Assembly (NCBI GenBank): GCA_035506135.1
Contig: DATJPY010000088.1
Location: forward strand, 1-64,000
Length of the DNA stretch: 64,000 nt
Source of the DNA: DATJPY01 sp035506135
GTDB lineage: Bacteria > Myxococcota_A > UBA9160 > PR03
Direction: 5' to 3'
In this document: positions 52,616 to 60,661 of the stretch, in pieces
Layout: every line of letters begins with the position of its first letter
Numbering within the stretch: the stretch's first letter is position 1
Notes under the pieces: model-generated
Told to the model about the DNA's origin: nothing
Databases searched by the model: none
What the model saw: the letters and a program-made list of their open reading frames with translations, nothing else
Made by a program: the position numbers and the translations under genes

Positions 52616-53413
52616 GTGCGCGTGCGACCGGCTGCCGTCGCCGGCTTCTTCTATCCCGCCGACCCGCACGAGCTACGCCGTGCCGTCCAGAGCTGCCTCG
52701 CCGAGGGGCGCGGGCGCGCAGCCGGCGCCACCGACGAGCGCCCCAAGGCGCTCGTCGCGCCGCACGCGGGCTACGTCTACTCGGGTCCCGTCGCCGGCAC
52801 CGCCTTCGCACGGCTCGAGCCGTGTGCCGACGCCATCCGCCGCGTCGTCCTGATCGGTCCCTCGCACCGCGTCGCCTTCCGCGGCCTCGCGCTCTCGTCG
52901 GCGAGCGCGTTCGCGACGCCGCTCGGCCCGGTGCCGCTCGACGTGGAGGGCAGCGCGCGGCTGGCGACGATCCCGCAGGTCGGCGTGCTCGACGCGGCGC
53001 ACGCCGAGGAGCACAGCCTCGAGGTGGAGCTGCCGTTCCTCCTCGAGATCCTTCGCGACTGGGTTCTGCTGCCGATCTGCGCCGGCGACGCGAGCGCAGC
53101 CGAGGTGGCGGCCGCCCTCGAGACAGTCTGGGGCGGCGAGGAGACGCTGGTGCTGGTGAGCTCCGACCTCTCCCACGACCTCGACTACGAGGCAGCGCGC
53201 CGGCGCGACGCGGCCACCACGGCCGCCATCGAGGCGCTCCGGCCCGAAGGCCTCGACGCGGAGAGCGCCTGCGGCCGCGTCCCGCTGCGCGGCCTCCTGC
53301 TGGCGGCGCGCTCGCACGGCCTCGCCGTGCGCACGCTCGACGTGCGCAGCTCTGGCGACACCGCCGGCCCGCGCGATCGCGTCGTGGGCTACGGAGCGTA
53401 TGCGTTCGCCTGA
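52616..53413 (+). CDS. amrB: AmmeMemoRadiSam system protein B (Memo-like)
   Basis: A 265-residue Memo/AmrB protein, structurally a non-heme dioxygenase-like fold. The start VRPAAVAGFFYPADPHELRRAVQ, the His in LVAPHAGYVYSGPVAGTAFA, VVLIGPSHRVAFRG, EHSLEVELPFLLEIL and LVSSDLSHDLDYE are the family's conserved blocks. The GTG at 52616 follows GGGAGGAG by 6-7 nt, which decides the start. It is divergent from amrS and overlaps amrA by 14 bp, giving a complete three-gene set. Confidence 0.92.
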   Translation: MRVRPAAVAGFFYPADPHELRRAVQSCLAEGRGRAAGATDERPKALVAPHAGYVYSGPVAGTAFARLEPCADAIRRVVLIGPSHRVAFRGLALSSASAFATPLGPVPLDVEGSARLATIPQVGVLDAAHAEEHSLEVELPFLLEILRDWVLLPICAGDASAAEVAAALETVWGGEETLVLVSSDLSHDLDYEAARRRDAATTAAIEALRPEGLDAESACGRVPLRGLLLAARSHGLAVRTLDVRSSGDTAGPRDRVVGYGAYAFA

Positions 53414-54017
53414 GCGCGCGGGGCTCGCCGCGCCGGATGCGGGCGCGCTGCTCGAGGTGGCGCGCGGCTCGATCGAGCACGGCCTCGCAGCCGGCCGGGC
53501 GCTCGAGGTCGACCCGGACGCCTACCCGGCGGCGCTCCGCGCGCCGGGCGCCGCCTTCGTCACGCTGCGCGTGGGGGGCGAGCTGCGCGGCTGCACCGGC
53601 GAGCTCGAGGCCTGGCGCCCGCTGGTCGCGAGCGTCACGCACCACGCCTACGCGGCCGCCTTCCTCGACCCGCGCTTCGCGCCGCTGGCGCCGCGCGAGC
53701 TCGGCGGGCTCGACCTACACGTCTCCGTGCTGAGCCCCCTCGAGCCAATCGACGCGGCGTCCGAGACGGCCGTGCTCGCTGCGCTCGCGCGCGGCCTCGA
53801 CGGCCTGCTCATCGACGACGGCTCGCACCGCGCCACCTTCCTGCCCGCGGTGTGGGCGTCGATCCCCGAGGCGCCGGAGTTCCTGCGCGAGCTGAAGCAG
53901 AAGGCGGGTCTCGCGGCGCGCGCGTGGCCCGGCGGGATGCGCGCATGGCGCTACCGCGTGCAGGAGATCCCGGACTGGCCCGCTCAGCGGAGCGAGGAAC
54001 CCGGGTCGGCCGGGTAG
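53400..54017 (+). CDS. amrA: AmmeMemoRadiSam system protein A (AMMECR1-like)
   Basis: A 205-residue AMMECR1-domain protein. The central AAFVTLRVGGELRGCTGELEAWRPLVASVTHHAYAAAFLDPRFAPL contains the invariant LRGCTG loop; LDLHVSVLSPLEPI and GLLIDDGSHRATFLPAVW complete it. Human AMMECR1 and Memo are its distant relatives, but the bacterial reaction is unknown; joint action with amrB and amrS is inferred from linkage. It overlaps amrB by 14 bp. Its final 34 bp overlap a small ORF on the minus strand. Confidence 0.92.
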   Translation: MRSPERAGLAAPDAGALLEVARGSIEHGLAAGRALEVDPDAYPAALRAPGAAFVTLRVGGELRGCTGELEAWRPLVASVTHHAYAAAFLDPRFAPLAPRELGGLDLHVSVLSPLEPIDAASETAVLAALARGLDGLLIDDGSHRATFLPAVWASIPEAPEFLRELKQKAGLAARAWPGGMRAWRYRVQEIPDWPAQRSEEPGSAG

Positions 54018-54172
54018 CCGATCCAGAGCGCCGGCCAGGGCAGGCTCGTCTCCTGCACCACCCGCTCCGCCTCGCGCAGCCGCGCCTTACCCTCGAGCTC
54101 CCGGGCGAGGCTTTCGAGCTGCTCCTGCCAGCGGCTCCAGGGCTCGTCGAGATCGAAGGTGTAGGTGGACAT
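53984..54172 (-). CDS. Small hypothetical protein (62 aa)
   Basis: A 62-residue protein, too short to be obvious. It starts at ATG 54172 with a clear GAGGAG upstream on the minus strand and uses ordinary GC-rich codons. The sequence has an acidic N-terminus (STYTFDLDEPWSRWQEQ), a charged helix (LARELEGKARLREAERVVQE) and a Trp/Pro segment SLPWPALWIGYPADPG. No family is recognised. Its 3' end overlaps the last 34 bp of convergent amrA. Real expression is plausible from the Shine-Dalgarno and composition. Confidence 0.6.
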   Translation of the reverse strand: MSTYTFDLDEPWSRWQEQLESLARELEGKARLREAERVVQETSLPWPALWIGYPADPGSSLR

Positions 54173-54337
54173 GATGCTCCTCGCGCTGCTTCCCGCATGA
54201 GCAGCCGCTGCCGCGCCGCTGGTCACCGGCGCGCCCCGCGGCGCACCCGGGCGGCCGGGGTGGATCGAGGGGCACGACCCGGCTCCCACTTCACGCTCCG
54301 TGCCAAGACCTCGTCGGGCGCTTAGCATGAGCGCCCG

Positions 54338-54967
54338 ATGACACTCACGCTGATCGGCGCCGGCTTCGGCCGGACGGGGACCGCCTCGCTGAAGATCGCC
54401 CTCGAGAAGCTCGGGCTCGCGCCCTGCTACCACATGCTCGAGGTCTTCTCGAATCCGGCGCACGCCGAGCGCTGGCACGCGGCGGCGAGCGACCCCCGCA
54501 TCGCCTGGGAGAGCCCGCTCGCCGGGTACGCCGCGACCGTCGACTGGCCGGGGTGCTACTTCTGGCGCGAGCTGGCCGACCACCACCCCGACGCCCGGGT
54601 CCTGCTCAGCGTCCGCGATCCGGAGTCGTGGCATCGCAGCGTGATGGACACGATCTACCAGCCGCTCGTCGATCCGCCGGCGATGGCGCCGCCCGGCTGG
54701 TCGGCCATGGTGCGCACCCTCATCCTCGAGCGCACCTTCGACGGCCGGCTCGACGACCGCGATCACGCGATCGCGGTCTACCGGCGCCACAACGAGGCCG
54801 TGGAGCGCGCGATCGACCCTCGACGCCTTCTCGTGTACGAGGCGTCGCAGGGATGGGAGCCGCTCTGCCGCTTCCTCGGCAAGCCGGTGCCGGCGGAGCC
54901 CTTCCCGCGCGTCAACACGACCGACGAGTGGCGCGCGCGCATGGCGGCAGCGACGGGGCGGACCTAG
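54338..54967 (+). CDS. Sulfotransferase family protein
   Basis: A 209-residue protein of the Sulfotransfer_4 type. The PAPS 5'-phosphosulfate loop is LIGAGFGRTGTASLKIALEKLG at the N-terminus, and LLSVRDPESWHRSVMDTIY is the 3'-phosphate binding region, followed by the C-terminal LVYEASQGWEPLCRFLGKPVP. It should transfer sulfate from PAPS to an unknown alcohol or amine. A TAGCAT hexamer lies 9 nt before the ATG without a good Shine-Dalgarno. It shares its last 4 bp with the convergent mpl stop (CTAG). Confidence 0.88.
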   Translation: MTLTLIGAGFGRTGTASLKIALEKLGLAPCYHMLEVFSNPAHAERWHAAASDPRIAWESPLAGYAATVDWPGCYFWRELADHHPDARVLLSVRDPESWHRSVMDTIYQPLVDPPAMAPPGWSAMVRTLILERTFDGRLDDRDHAIAVYRRHNEAVERAIDPRRLLVYEASQGWEPLCRFLGKPVPAEPFPRVNTTDEWRARMAAATGRT

Positions 54968-56400
54968 CCCTCACCGAGTCGAGACAGCAATCTCCCCCAC
55001 AGGCCGCCGAAGTCGCCGTTGCTCATCACGAGCACCACGTCGCCGGGCTGCGACGTCGCGACCAGGTGGTCGACGATGGCGGTGACGCCGTCGATCGCGA
55101 CGGCGTCGCGTCCGCGCGCGCGCAGGTCGGCGGCGACGCGCTCGGCATCGAGGAACTCGGTCACCTCGCCGGTCGCGCTGTAGATCGGGTCGCGCGGCAC
55201 GATCGCCACCACGGCGCGGTCCGCCGCGGCGAGGGCGTCGGCGAAGTCGCGCTGGAAGAGCGCGCGCCGGCTGGTGTTCGAGCGCGGCTCGAGCACGGCC
55301 ACCAGGCGGCGCGCGGGATAGCGCGCGCGCATCGCCGCGACGGTCTCGCGTACCGCCGTCGGGTGGTGCGCGAAGTCGTCGAGCACGGTCACGCCGCGCG
55401 CCTCGCCGCGCACCTCCTGGCGCCGGCGCACGCCCCGGAAGCGCGACAGCGCCTCGGCGGCCGCGCCCACCGGGACCCCGACCGCGTGCGCCACCGCGAG
55501 CGCGCCGAGCGCGTTGGCGACGTTGTGCCGCCCGTAGAGCGGCACCGTCGCGGTCGCCACCTCGGTCTCGTCGCGCAGCACGCGGAACGCGGTGCCGGGC
55601 GGCCCGGCCTCGAGCCCGACCGCGCGCCAGCCGTGCTCGCCATCGCCGACGCCGTAGCCGATCACCGGGCAGCGCGCGCCACCCAGCACGTCGCACACGT
55701 TCGCGTCGTCGAGCGCCGCCACGACCGTGCCGTCCGCGGGCATCCCGGCGACGAGCCCCCGGAAGGCGTCCTTCACCGCCTCGAGGTCCCGGTAGATGTC
55801 GGCGTGATCGAACTCGACCGAGGTCAGCAGCAGCGTCCGCGGGTGGTAGTGGAGGAACTTCGGCGTCTTGTCGAAGAAGGCGGTGTCGTACTCGTCGCCC
55901 TCGACGACGAAGTGGGGACCGCCGCCCTCCCGGAACGGCCCCTCGAAGTCGTTGGCGACGCCGCCGACCAGCACCGAGGGATCCTGCCCGGTCTCGACCA
56001 GGAGCGCCCCGAGCAGGCTGGTGGCGGTGGTCTTGCCGTGCGTGCCCGCGACGACGATCGGGTGTCGGCCGGCGATCGCGAGCTCGTAGAGCGCGTCGGG
56101 GAACGAGCGGTACGGGATGCCCGCCGCGATCGCGGCCTGCGCCTCGGGATTGTCGGCGCGCACGGCGTTGCCGATCACGACGAGATCGGGGCGCGGCGCC
56201 AGGTTCTTCGCCTCGAAGCCCAGCGCGACGGGAATTCCCCATCGCGCCAGCGCCTCGCTCATCGGCGGGTAGAGCGCGCGATCCGAGCCGGTGACGCGCA
56301 GCCCGCGCGCATGCAGGAGCCCGGCCAGCGCACCCATCCCCGTGCCGCCGATGGCGATCAGGTGGACGTGCTCGAGATCCTCGGGAAGGCGGGCCGTCAT
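54964..56400 (-). CDS. mpl: UDP-N-acetylmuramate:L-alanyl-gamma-D-glutamyl-meso-diaminopimelate ligase
   Basis: A 478-residue Mur-ligase-family enzyme that reattaches recovered murein tripeptide to UDP-MurNAc in peptidoglycan recycling. The N-terminal Rossmann VHLIAIGGTGMGALAGLLHARGL is MurC/Mpl-like; the ATP loop is VVAGTHGKTTATSL. The middle has VVEGDEYDTAFFDKTPKFLHY, the Mpl-specific signature, and the C-terminus VLDDFAHHPTAVRET and VLEPRSNTSRRALFQ. It starts by overlapping the GATase gene (ATGA) and closes a coupled five-gene run that also holds LD-carboxypeptidase. Confidence 0.94.
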   Translation of the reverse strand: MTARLPEDLEHVHLIAIGGTGMGALAGLLHARGLRVTGSDRALYPPMSEALARWGIPVALGFEAKNLAPRPDLVVIGNAVRADNPEAQAAIAAGIPYRSFPDALYELAIAGRHPIVVAGTHGKTTATSLLGALLVETGQDPSVLVGGVANDFEGPFREGGGPHFVVEGDEYDTAFFDKTPKFLHYHPRTLLLTSVEFDHADIYRDLEAVKDAFRGLVAGMPADGTVVAALDDANVCDVLGGARCPVIGYGVGDGEHGWRAVGLEAGPPGTAFRVLRDETEVATATVPLYGRHNVANALGALAVAHAVGVPVGAAAEALSRFRGVRRRQEVRGEARGVTVLDDFAHHPTAVRETVAAMRARYPARRLVAVLEPRSNTSRRALFQRDFADALAAADRAVVAIVPRDPIYSATGEVTEFLDAERVAADLRARGRDAVAIDGVTAIVDHLVATSQPGDVVLVMSNGDFGGLWGRLLSRLGEG

Positions 56401-57077
56401 GCGCGCTCCCGGGCGCGCCGCACCAGGTCGCCGTAGATCGCCGAGCCGGTCGGGTCGAGCTCGGGATGCCACTCGACGCCGAGCGCTCCGTCGGACTCGA
56501 CCGCCTCGACGACGGCGTCGGCCGCGATGGCGGCGACGCGCAGCCCGGGCGCCACGGCCGCGCACGCCTGGCGGTGAGACGACGCCACGTTCGCCCGCGC
56601 CCCGAGCAGCGCGAAGAGCGCCGAGCGCGGCTCGATCTCGACCCCGTGCTCCGCGATGCGCCCGGCGCCCCCGTGGTCCACCGCGCCCGCCGGAAGCTCC
56701 GGCACCAGGGTGCCGCCGAGGTGCAGGTTCAGGAGCTGCATGCCGTAGCAGACGCCGAGCAACGGGCGACCGCCCGCGAGCGCGCGGTCGATGAGCCGGC
56801 GGTCCCAGTCGACGCGCTCCTGCTCCTCGCGCTCCGGGCGCGGCTCGCCGGCGCCGAGGCGCGCGGGCAGGAGGCCGCCGCCCGAGATCACGATCCCGTC
56901 GCACACGCGGAGCGCGTCGGCGGGCTCGGCGTCGGGCGGGATCAGAAGCGGCACGCCGCCGGCCGCGCGCACGGAGCGCGCGTAGCTGCGGCCGACGTAC
57001 AGGTAGTCGTGCCCGGGCCGGATCCTCCTGCCCGGATCGAGACTCACGGTGATGCCGATGGTGGGTGCGGCGCTCAC
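56397..57077 (-). CDS. Class I glutamine amidotransferase / gamma-glutamyl hydrolase-like (C26)
   Basis: A 226-residue C26 peptidase-type protein. TIGITVSLDPGRRIRPGHDYLYVGRSYARSVRAAGG opens the domain; VISGGGLLPARL holds the oxyanion glycines; the nucleophile Cys is in LLGVCYGMQLLNLHLGG; and the His-Glu pair is in GVEWHPELD. Members hydrolyse gamma-glutamyl amides. Its place between LD-carboxypeptidase/serine hydrolase and mpl suggests it may act on a gamma-D-glutamyl muropeptide; this is inference. Start GTG overlaps the serine hydrolase stop and its end overlaps the mpl start. Confidence 0.9.
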   Translation of the reverse strand: MSAAPTIGITVSLDPGRRIRPGHDYLYVGRSYARSVRAAGGVPLLIPPDAEPADALRVCDGIVISGGGLLPARLGAGEPRPEREEQERVDWDRRLIDRALAGGRPLLGVCYGMQLLNLHLGGTLVPELPAGAVDHGGAGRIAEHGVEIEPRSALFALLGARANVASSHRQACAAVAPGLRVAAIAADAVVEAVESDGALGVEWHPELDPTGSAIYGDLVRRARERA

Positions 57078-58228
57078 TCGGCGAAGAACGACTCCATCAC
57101 GAGGTCGTGCACGATCGGCCGCAGCTTGAAGGGGCTGCGCTTCGCGACCAGGTGCACGCGGTTGGTCAGCATCACGACGGCCGCCTCGCGCTCGAGATCG
57201 ATCCACAGCGAGGTGCCGGTGAAGCCGAGGTGGCCGACCGACGTCGGCGAGAAGTACTGGCCCGAGCTCGACGCGCCCGGCGTCGGGGTGTCCCAGCCGA
57301 GCGCCCACGTGCCCTGCGGCGCGTCGGCGCGCGTCAGGAAGCGGCGCAGCCAGTCGCGCGGGAACACCTGGCTGCGGCCGTGCCACACGTCGAGCACCGC
57401 CTCGGCGAAGCGCATCACGTCGTCGGCCGTCGCGAACAGGCCCGCGTGCCCGGCGACACCGCCCATCGCCCAGGCGTTGGGATCGTGCACCTCGCCGAGG
57501 AGCACGCGCCCGCGCCACGGACAGCTCTCGGTCGCGGCGAACCGGCTCCGGAGTGCGTCGGAGAGCTTCGGCGCGCCGTCGCCGAGGCGCACGAAGCGCG
57601 CATCCGAGAGCGCGAGCGGCGCGAAGATGCGCTCGGCGCAGTGGACGTCGAGCGGCCGCTTCGCGACCTCCTCCACGAGCGCGCCGAGCAGGATGAAGTC
57701 GAGGTCGCCGTAGACCGCCGCCTCGCCCGGCGCGTGCACCAGCGCGGAGCGGTAGATGCGCTCGAGGATCGCCTGCTTCGCCGCCGGCGTGCCGAGCAGG
57801 CGCTCGCCCTTCTTGCGCTCGCGCTCGAGCAGCACCTCGTGGAAGGGGCGCCACGGCTTGAGCCCGGAGCTGTGCGTCAGCAGGTGGCGCACGGTCACGG
57901 TCTCCTTGCCGCGCTCGCCGGCGGGCGGGAGGTACTTGGCGACGGGCGCGTCGAGGTCGACGGAGCCCTCGGCCGCGAGGCCCATCACCGCCGTCGCGGT
58001 GGCGAGCGGCTTGGTCAGCGACGCGAGATCGAAGATCGTGTCGCGAGCCATTGCGCGGCGCTCCGGGCGAAGCGAGGCGAAGCCGCGCACCGAGCAGTGC
58101 TCGAGGCGCTCGCCGTCGCGCCACGCGCGAGCCAACACCACGGCGCCGGGGATCTCGGCGTTCGCGATCGCCTTGTCGAGCGCGCGATCGACGCGCGCCA
58201 GCTTTCGTCGGATCAGCGCGTGCTTCAT
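57074..58228 (-). CDS. Class C beta-lactamase-like serine hydrolase
   Basis: A 384-residue protein of the serine beta-lactamase/D-peptidase superfamily. The active Ser-x-x-Lys is in FDLASLTKPLATATAV near residue 69. The YxN position is Tyr-Gly-Asp in AVYGDLDFILLGA. The KTG-like element is probably HLGFTGTSLWID. No signal peptide is seen, which would make it a cytoplasmic esterase or D-aminopeptidase. Placement in a run with LD-carboxypeptidase and mpl suggests murein-fragment processing. ATG overlaps the LD-carboxypeptidase stop (ATGA). Confidence 0.9.
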   Translation of the reverse strand: MKHALIRRKLARVDRALDKAIANAEIPGAVVLARAWRDGERLEHCSVRGFASLRPERRAMARDTIFDLASLTKPLATATAVMGLAAEGSVDLDAPVAKYLPPAGERGKETVTVRHLLTHSSGLKPWRPFHEVLLERERKKGERLLGTPAAKQAILERIYRSALVHAPGEAAVYGDLDFILLGALVEEVAKRPLDVHCAERIFAPLALSDARFVRLGDGAPKLSDALRSRFAATESCPWRGRVLLGEVHDPNAWAMGGVAGHAGLFATADDVMRFAEAVLDVWHGRSQVFPRDWLRRFLTRADAPQGTWALGWDTPTPGASSSGQYFSPTSVGHLGFTGTSLWIDLEREAAVVMLTNRVHLVAKRSPFKLRPIVHDLVMESFFAE

Positions 58229-59151
58229 GTCGCGCCGACGGCCACCCCCGATTCGAGAATGTGCAGCGCGGCGCCCGCCACGTCGAGCCGCGCGCGCACG
58301 CCCATCGGCCAGGCGAGATTGGGTGCGCCGTGCCCGAAGGGGAGCCCGGCCACCCACGGCACGCCGAGGTCGTCGAGCCACTCCCGAAGCACCTCTTCGG
58401 CGGTGACCGCAGCGTCCGGAGGCTCGTCGCAGCGCTCGAAGTGCCCGAGCCCGACGCCGGCGACGCCGTCCGTCACGCCCGCGCAGCGGAGCTGCTGGAG
58501 CAGGCGATCGAGCTGGTACGGGCGCTCCCCCACGTCCTCGAGCAGCAGGATCGACCCGCGCGCCTCGATCTGCCACGGCGTGCCGAGCGACGCGGCGGCC
58601 ATCGAGAGCGAGCCGCCCATCAGCGGGCCCTCGACCGTCGCGCCGGCGCCCTCGCGGCCCGCCCGCACCACCGGGAGCCGCTCGCTCCCGGTCAAGAGCT
58701 CGAGGAGCGCCTCGAACTCGTTGTCGCCGAGCTCGTCGCCGCGCTCGAGCATCGGACCATGCAGCCCGACCAGCCCCGCGTGGCGGTGCTGCCAGAGCAG
58801 CAGCGTCGTGATGTCGCTGTAGCCGACGAGCGGCTTGCGCGCGGCGCGCGCCGCGCTCGCGTCGAGTCGGTCCATGATGCGGTGGCAGCCGTAGCCTCCG
58901 CGCGCGCAGACGATGGCGTCGACGCGCGGGTCGGCCCAGAGCTCGGCCAGCTCGGCGGCGCGGCGCGCGTCGCTGCCGGCCAGGTAGCGGTGGCGGTCGA
59001 GCAGGTCGTCGCGCCGGATCGTGCGGAAGCCGGCCTTGCGCCACCGCGCCTCGCCTGCCGCCAGCCGATCGGGATCGACCGCCGACGCCGGTGCGGCGAT
59101 CCCGATCGTCCCGCCTGCCGGCAGCGCGCGCGGCCTGCGCAGCGACGTCAC
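58225..59151 (-). CDS. LD-carboxypeptidase (S66/MccF-type)
   Basis: A 308-residue S66 family protein. GTIGIAAPASAVDPDRL opens the fold; AIVCARGGYGCHRIMDRLD and LVGYSDITTLLLW hold the nucleophile region with the Ser in GYSD; the later PLMGGSLSMAAASLGTPW, LLLEDVGERPYQLDRLL (Glu) and LPFGHGAPNLAWPMGV (His) complete the triad. It removes the terminal D-Ala from tetrapeptides in murein recycling. It starts at GTG touching the dnaB stop (TAGTG) and overlaps the next gene by 4 bp. Confidence 0.92.
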   Translation of the reverse strand: MTSLRRPRALPAGGTIGIAAPASAVDPDRLAAGEARWRKAGFRTIRRDDLLDRHRYLAGSDARRAAELAELWADPRVDAIVCARGGYGCHRIMDRLDASAARAARKPLVGYSDITTLLLWQHRHAGLVGLHGPMLERGDELGDNEFEALLELLTGSERLPVVRAGREGAGATVEGPLMGGSLSMAAASLGTPWQIEARGSILLLEDVGERPYQLDRLLQQLRCAGVTDGVAGVGLGHFERCDEPPDAAVTAEEVLREWLDDLGVPWVAGLPFGHGAPNLAWPMGVRARLDVAGAALHILESGVAVGAT

Positions 59152-60611
59152 TAGAAGGGGACGCCTTCGTCGTCGTCGGCGGGCGGCACGAAGCCCGCGC
59201 CCCGAGGCGGTCGGTCCCGGTCGTCCTCGCGCCGCGCCAGATCGTTGAAGCGGGTGTAGCGCGCCTCGAACTGCAGGTTCACGGTTCCCGTCGGCCCGTT
59301 GCGCTGCTTCTGGACGATGAGCTCGGCGGTTCCCTGGACCTCGGGATTGTTCGGGTTGTAGAACTCGTCGCGATAGAGGAATGCGATCACGTCCGCGTCC
59401 TGCTCGATCGCGCCGGACTCTCGGAGATCCGCGAGCCGCGGGCGCTTGTCCTCCCGCATCTCGGGCCCGCGGTTGAGCTGCGCCAGCGCCATGACGGGGA
59501 TATCGAGCTCCTTGGCCAGCGCCTTGAGGCCGCGGCTGATCTCGGCGATCTCCTGCTCGCGGCTGTCGACTCGGACCTCGCCGCGCATGAGCTGCAGGTA
59601 GTCGACCATCGCGAGGTCGAGCCCCGTGTCGGACTTGAGGCGTCGGCACTTCGCCTTCATCTCGAGGATCGTCAAGGCGCCGCTGTCGTCGATCAGGATG
59701 GGCGCGTGGACGAGGCGGCTCGCCGCCTGCTGGAGCTGCTGGTAGGCATGCGTGCTGAAGTTGCCGCTGCGGAAGGTGGACGCCTCGACGCGGCCCTCCG
59801 ACGAGAGCAGGCGGAGCACGAGCGCCTGCGCGCTCATCTCGAGCGAGAAGAAGGCCACCGTCTTCTGTGCCGCGGCCGCGTGTCGGGCGACGTTCAGCGC
59901 GAAAGCCGTCTTCCCCATGCTCGGCCGCGCCGCGAGGATCGTGAGCTCCCCGTTCTGGAGACCTCCCGTGAGCTTGTCGAACTCCAGGAACCCCGAAGGG
60001 ATTCCCGTGAGCTCGCCGCCGCGCTCCCGCAGCGCGTCCAGATAGTCGAACGTCGTGTGGATCTCTTTTTCCAGCACGCTGAAGGTCGAGCGCGCGTTCT
60101 CGCGGCTGATCTCGAAGATCTTCGACTCGGCCTGGTCGAGCAGCCGGTCGGCGCGGTCGCCCTCGTCGTAGCCGAGCTCGACGATCTCGGTGGCCGTCGC
60201 GATCAGGCGCCGCTTGATCGCCTTGTCGCGCACGATCCGCGCGTGGTGGATCACGTTGGCCGCCGTGGCCTCGTAGTCGGCAATCTCCGCGAGCGCGACC
60301 GGGCCGCCCACGCGGTCGAGGAGCTTGCTCCGCGTCAGGTAGTCGGAGAGCGTGTGGAGATCGACCGGCTCGTTCTCGTCGCGCAGCGCGACCATCGCCG
60401 CGTAGAGCATGCGATGCGACGGGTGATAGAAGTCCTCGGGACGCACCTCGATGAAGGCGGCGTGGACGGTGGCGTTGTCGAGCAGCAGCGCCGAGAGCAC
60501 CGCCTTCTCGGCCTCGAGATCGTGCGGCGGCACGCGGCCGGCGCGGCCCGCGCCGACGTCGATCGGATCACCGGCGGCCTCGCGTCGCGACCGGGTGTTG
60601 CTGCGCGCCAC
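59151..60611 (-). CDS. dnaB: Replicative DNA helicase
   Basis: A 486-residue DnaB helicase without intein. The N-terminal domain has PPHDLEAEKAVLSALLLDNATVH. The RecA-like core has the Walker A AARPSMGKTAFALNVARH, FFSLEMSAQALVLRLLSSEGRV, the Walker B LAMVDYLQLM, PVMALAQLNRGPEMREDKRPRLADLRESGAIEQDADVIAFLYRDE and VQKQRNGPTGTV. An acidic tail ends the protein. The GTG start is immediately preceded by GAAGGAAGG, whose first part is the 3' arm of a strong hairpin. It leads the dnaB-murein-recycling coupled block. Confidence 0.96.
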   Translation of the reverse strand: MARSNTRSRREAAGDPIDVGAGRAGRVPPHDLEAEKAVLSALLLDNATVHAAFIEVRPEDFYHPSHRMLYAAMVALRDENEPVDLHTLSDYLTRSKLLDRVGGPVALAEIADYEATAANVIHHARIVRDKAIKRRLIATATEIVELGYDEGDRADRLLDQAESKIFEISRENARSTFSVLEKEIHTTFDYLDALRERGGELTGIPSGFLEFDKLTGGLQNGELTILAARPSMGKTAFALNVARHAAAAQKTVAFFSLEMSAQALVLRLLSSEGRVEASTFRSGNFSTHAYQQLQQAASRLVHAPILIDDSGALTILEMKAKCRRLKSDTGLDLAMVDYLQLMRGEVRVDSREQEIAEISRGLKALAKELDIPVMALAQLNRGPEMREDKRPRLADLRESGAIEQDADVIAFLYRDEFYNPNNPEVQGTAELIVQKQRNGPTGTVNLQFEARYTRFNDLARREDDRDRPPRGAGFVPPADDDEGVPF

Positions 60612-60618
60612 GGACCTT

Positions 60619-60660
60619 CCTTCGTCTGTTCGGAGTGAGCCGAACTGTATCAGACGAAGG
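60619..60660 (-). promoter_or_regulatory. Strong hairpin between rplI and dnaB overlapping the dnaB ribosome-binding site
   Basis: CCTTCGTCTG (60619-60628) and CAGACGAAGG (60651-60660) are a perfect 10-bp inverted pair. Inside, TTCGG (60629-60633) pairs with CCGAA (60640-60644), with a 6-nt bulge. On the minus strand the 3' arm runs into GAAGGAAGG, the dnaB Shine-Dalgarno. It may attenuate transcription from the ribosomal genes or occlude dnaB translation; there is no T-tract. Confidence 0.6.
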
Positions 60661-60661
60661 C

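Noticed and set aside
58071..58085. A 15-bp match (AGCGAGGCGAAGCCG) to the core of the 33.2-kb repeat
   Set aside because: It lies within normal coding sequence of the serine hydrolase, is not flanked by a hairpin, and can arise by chance in this composition.
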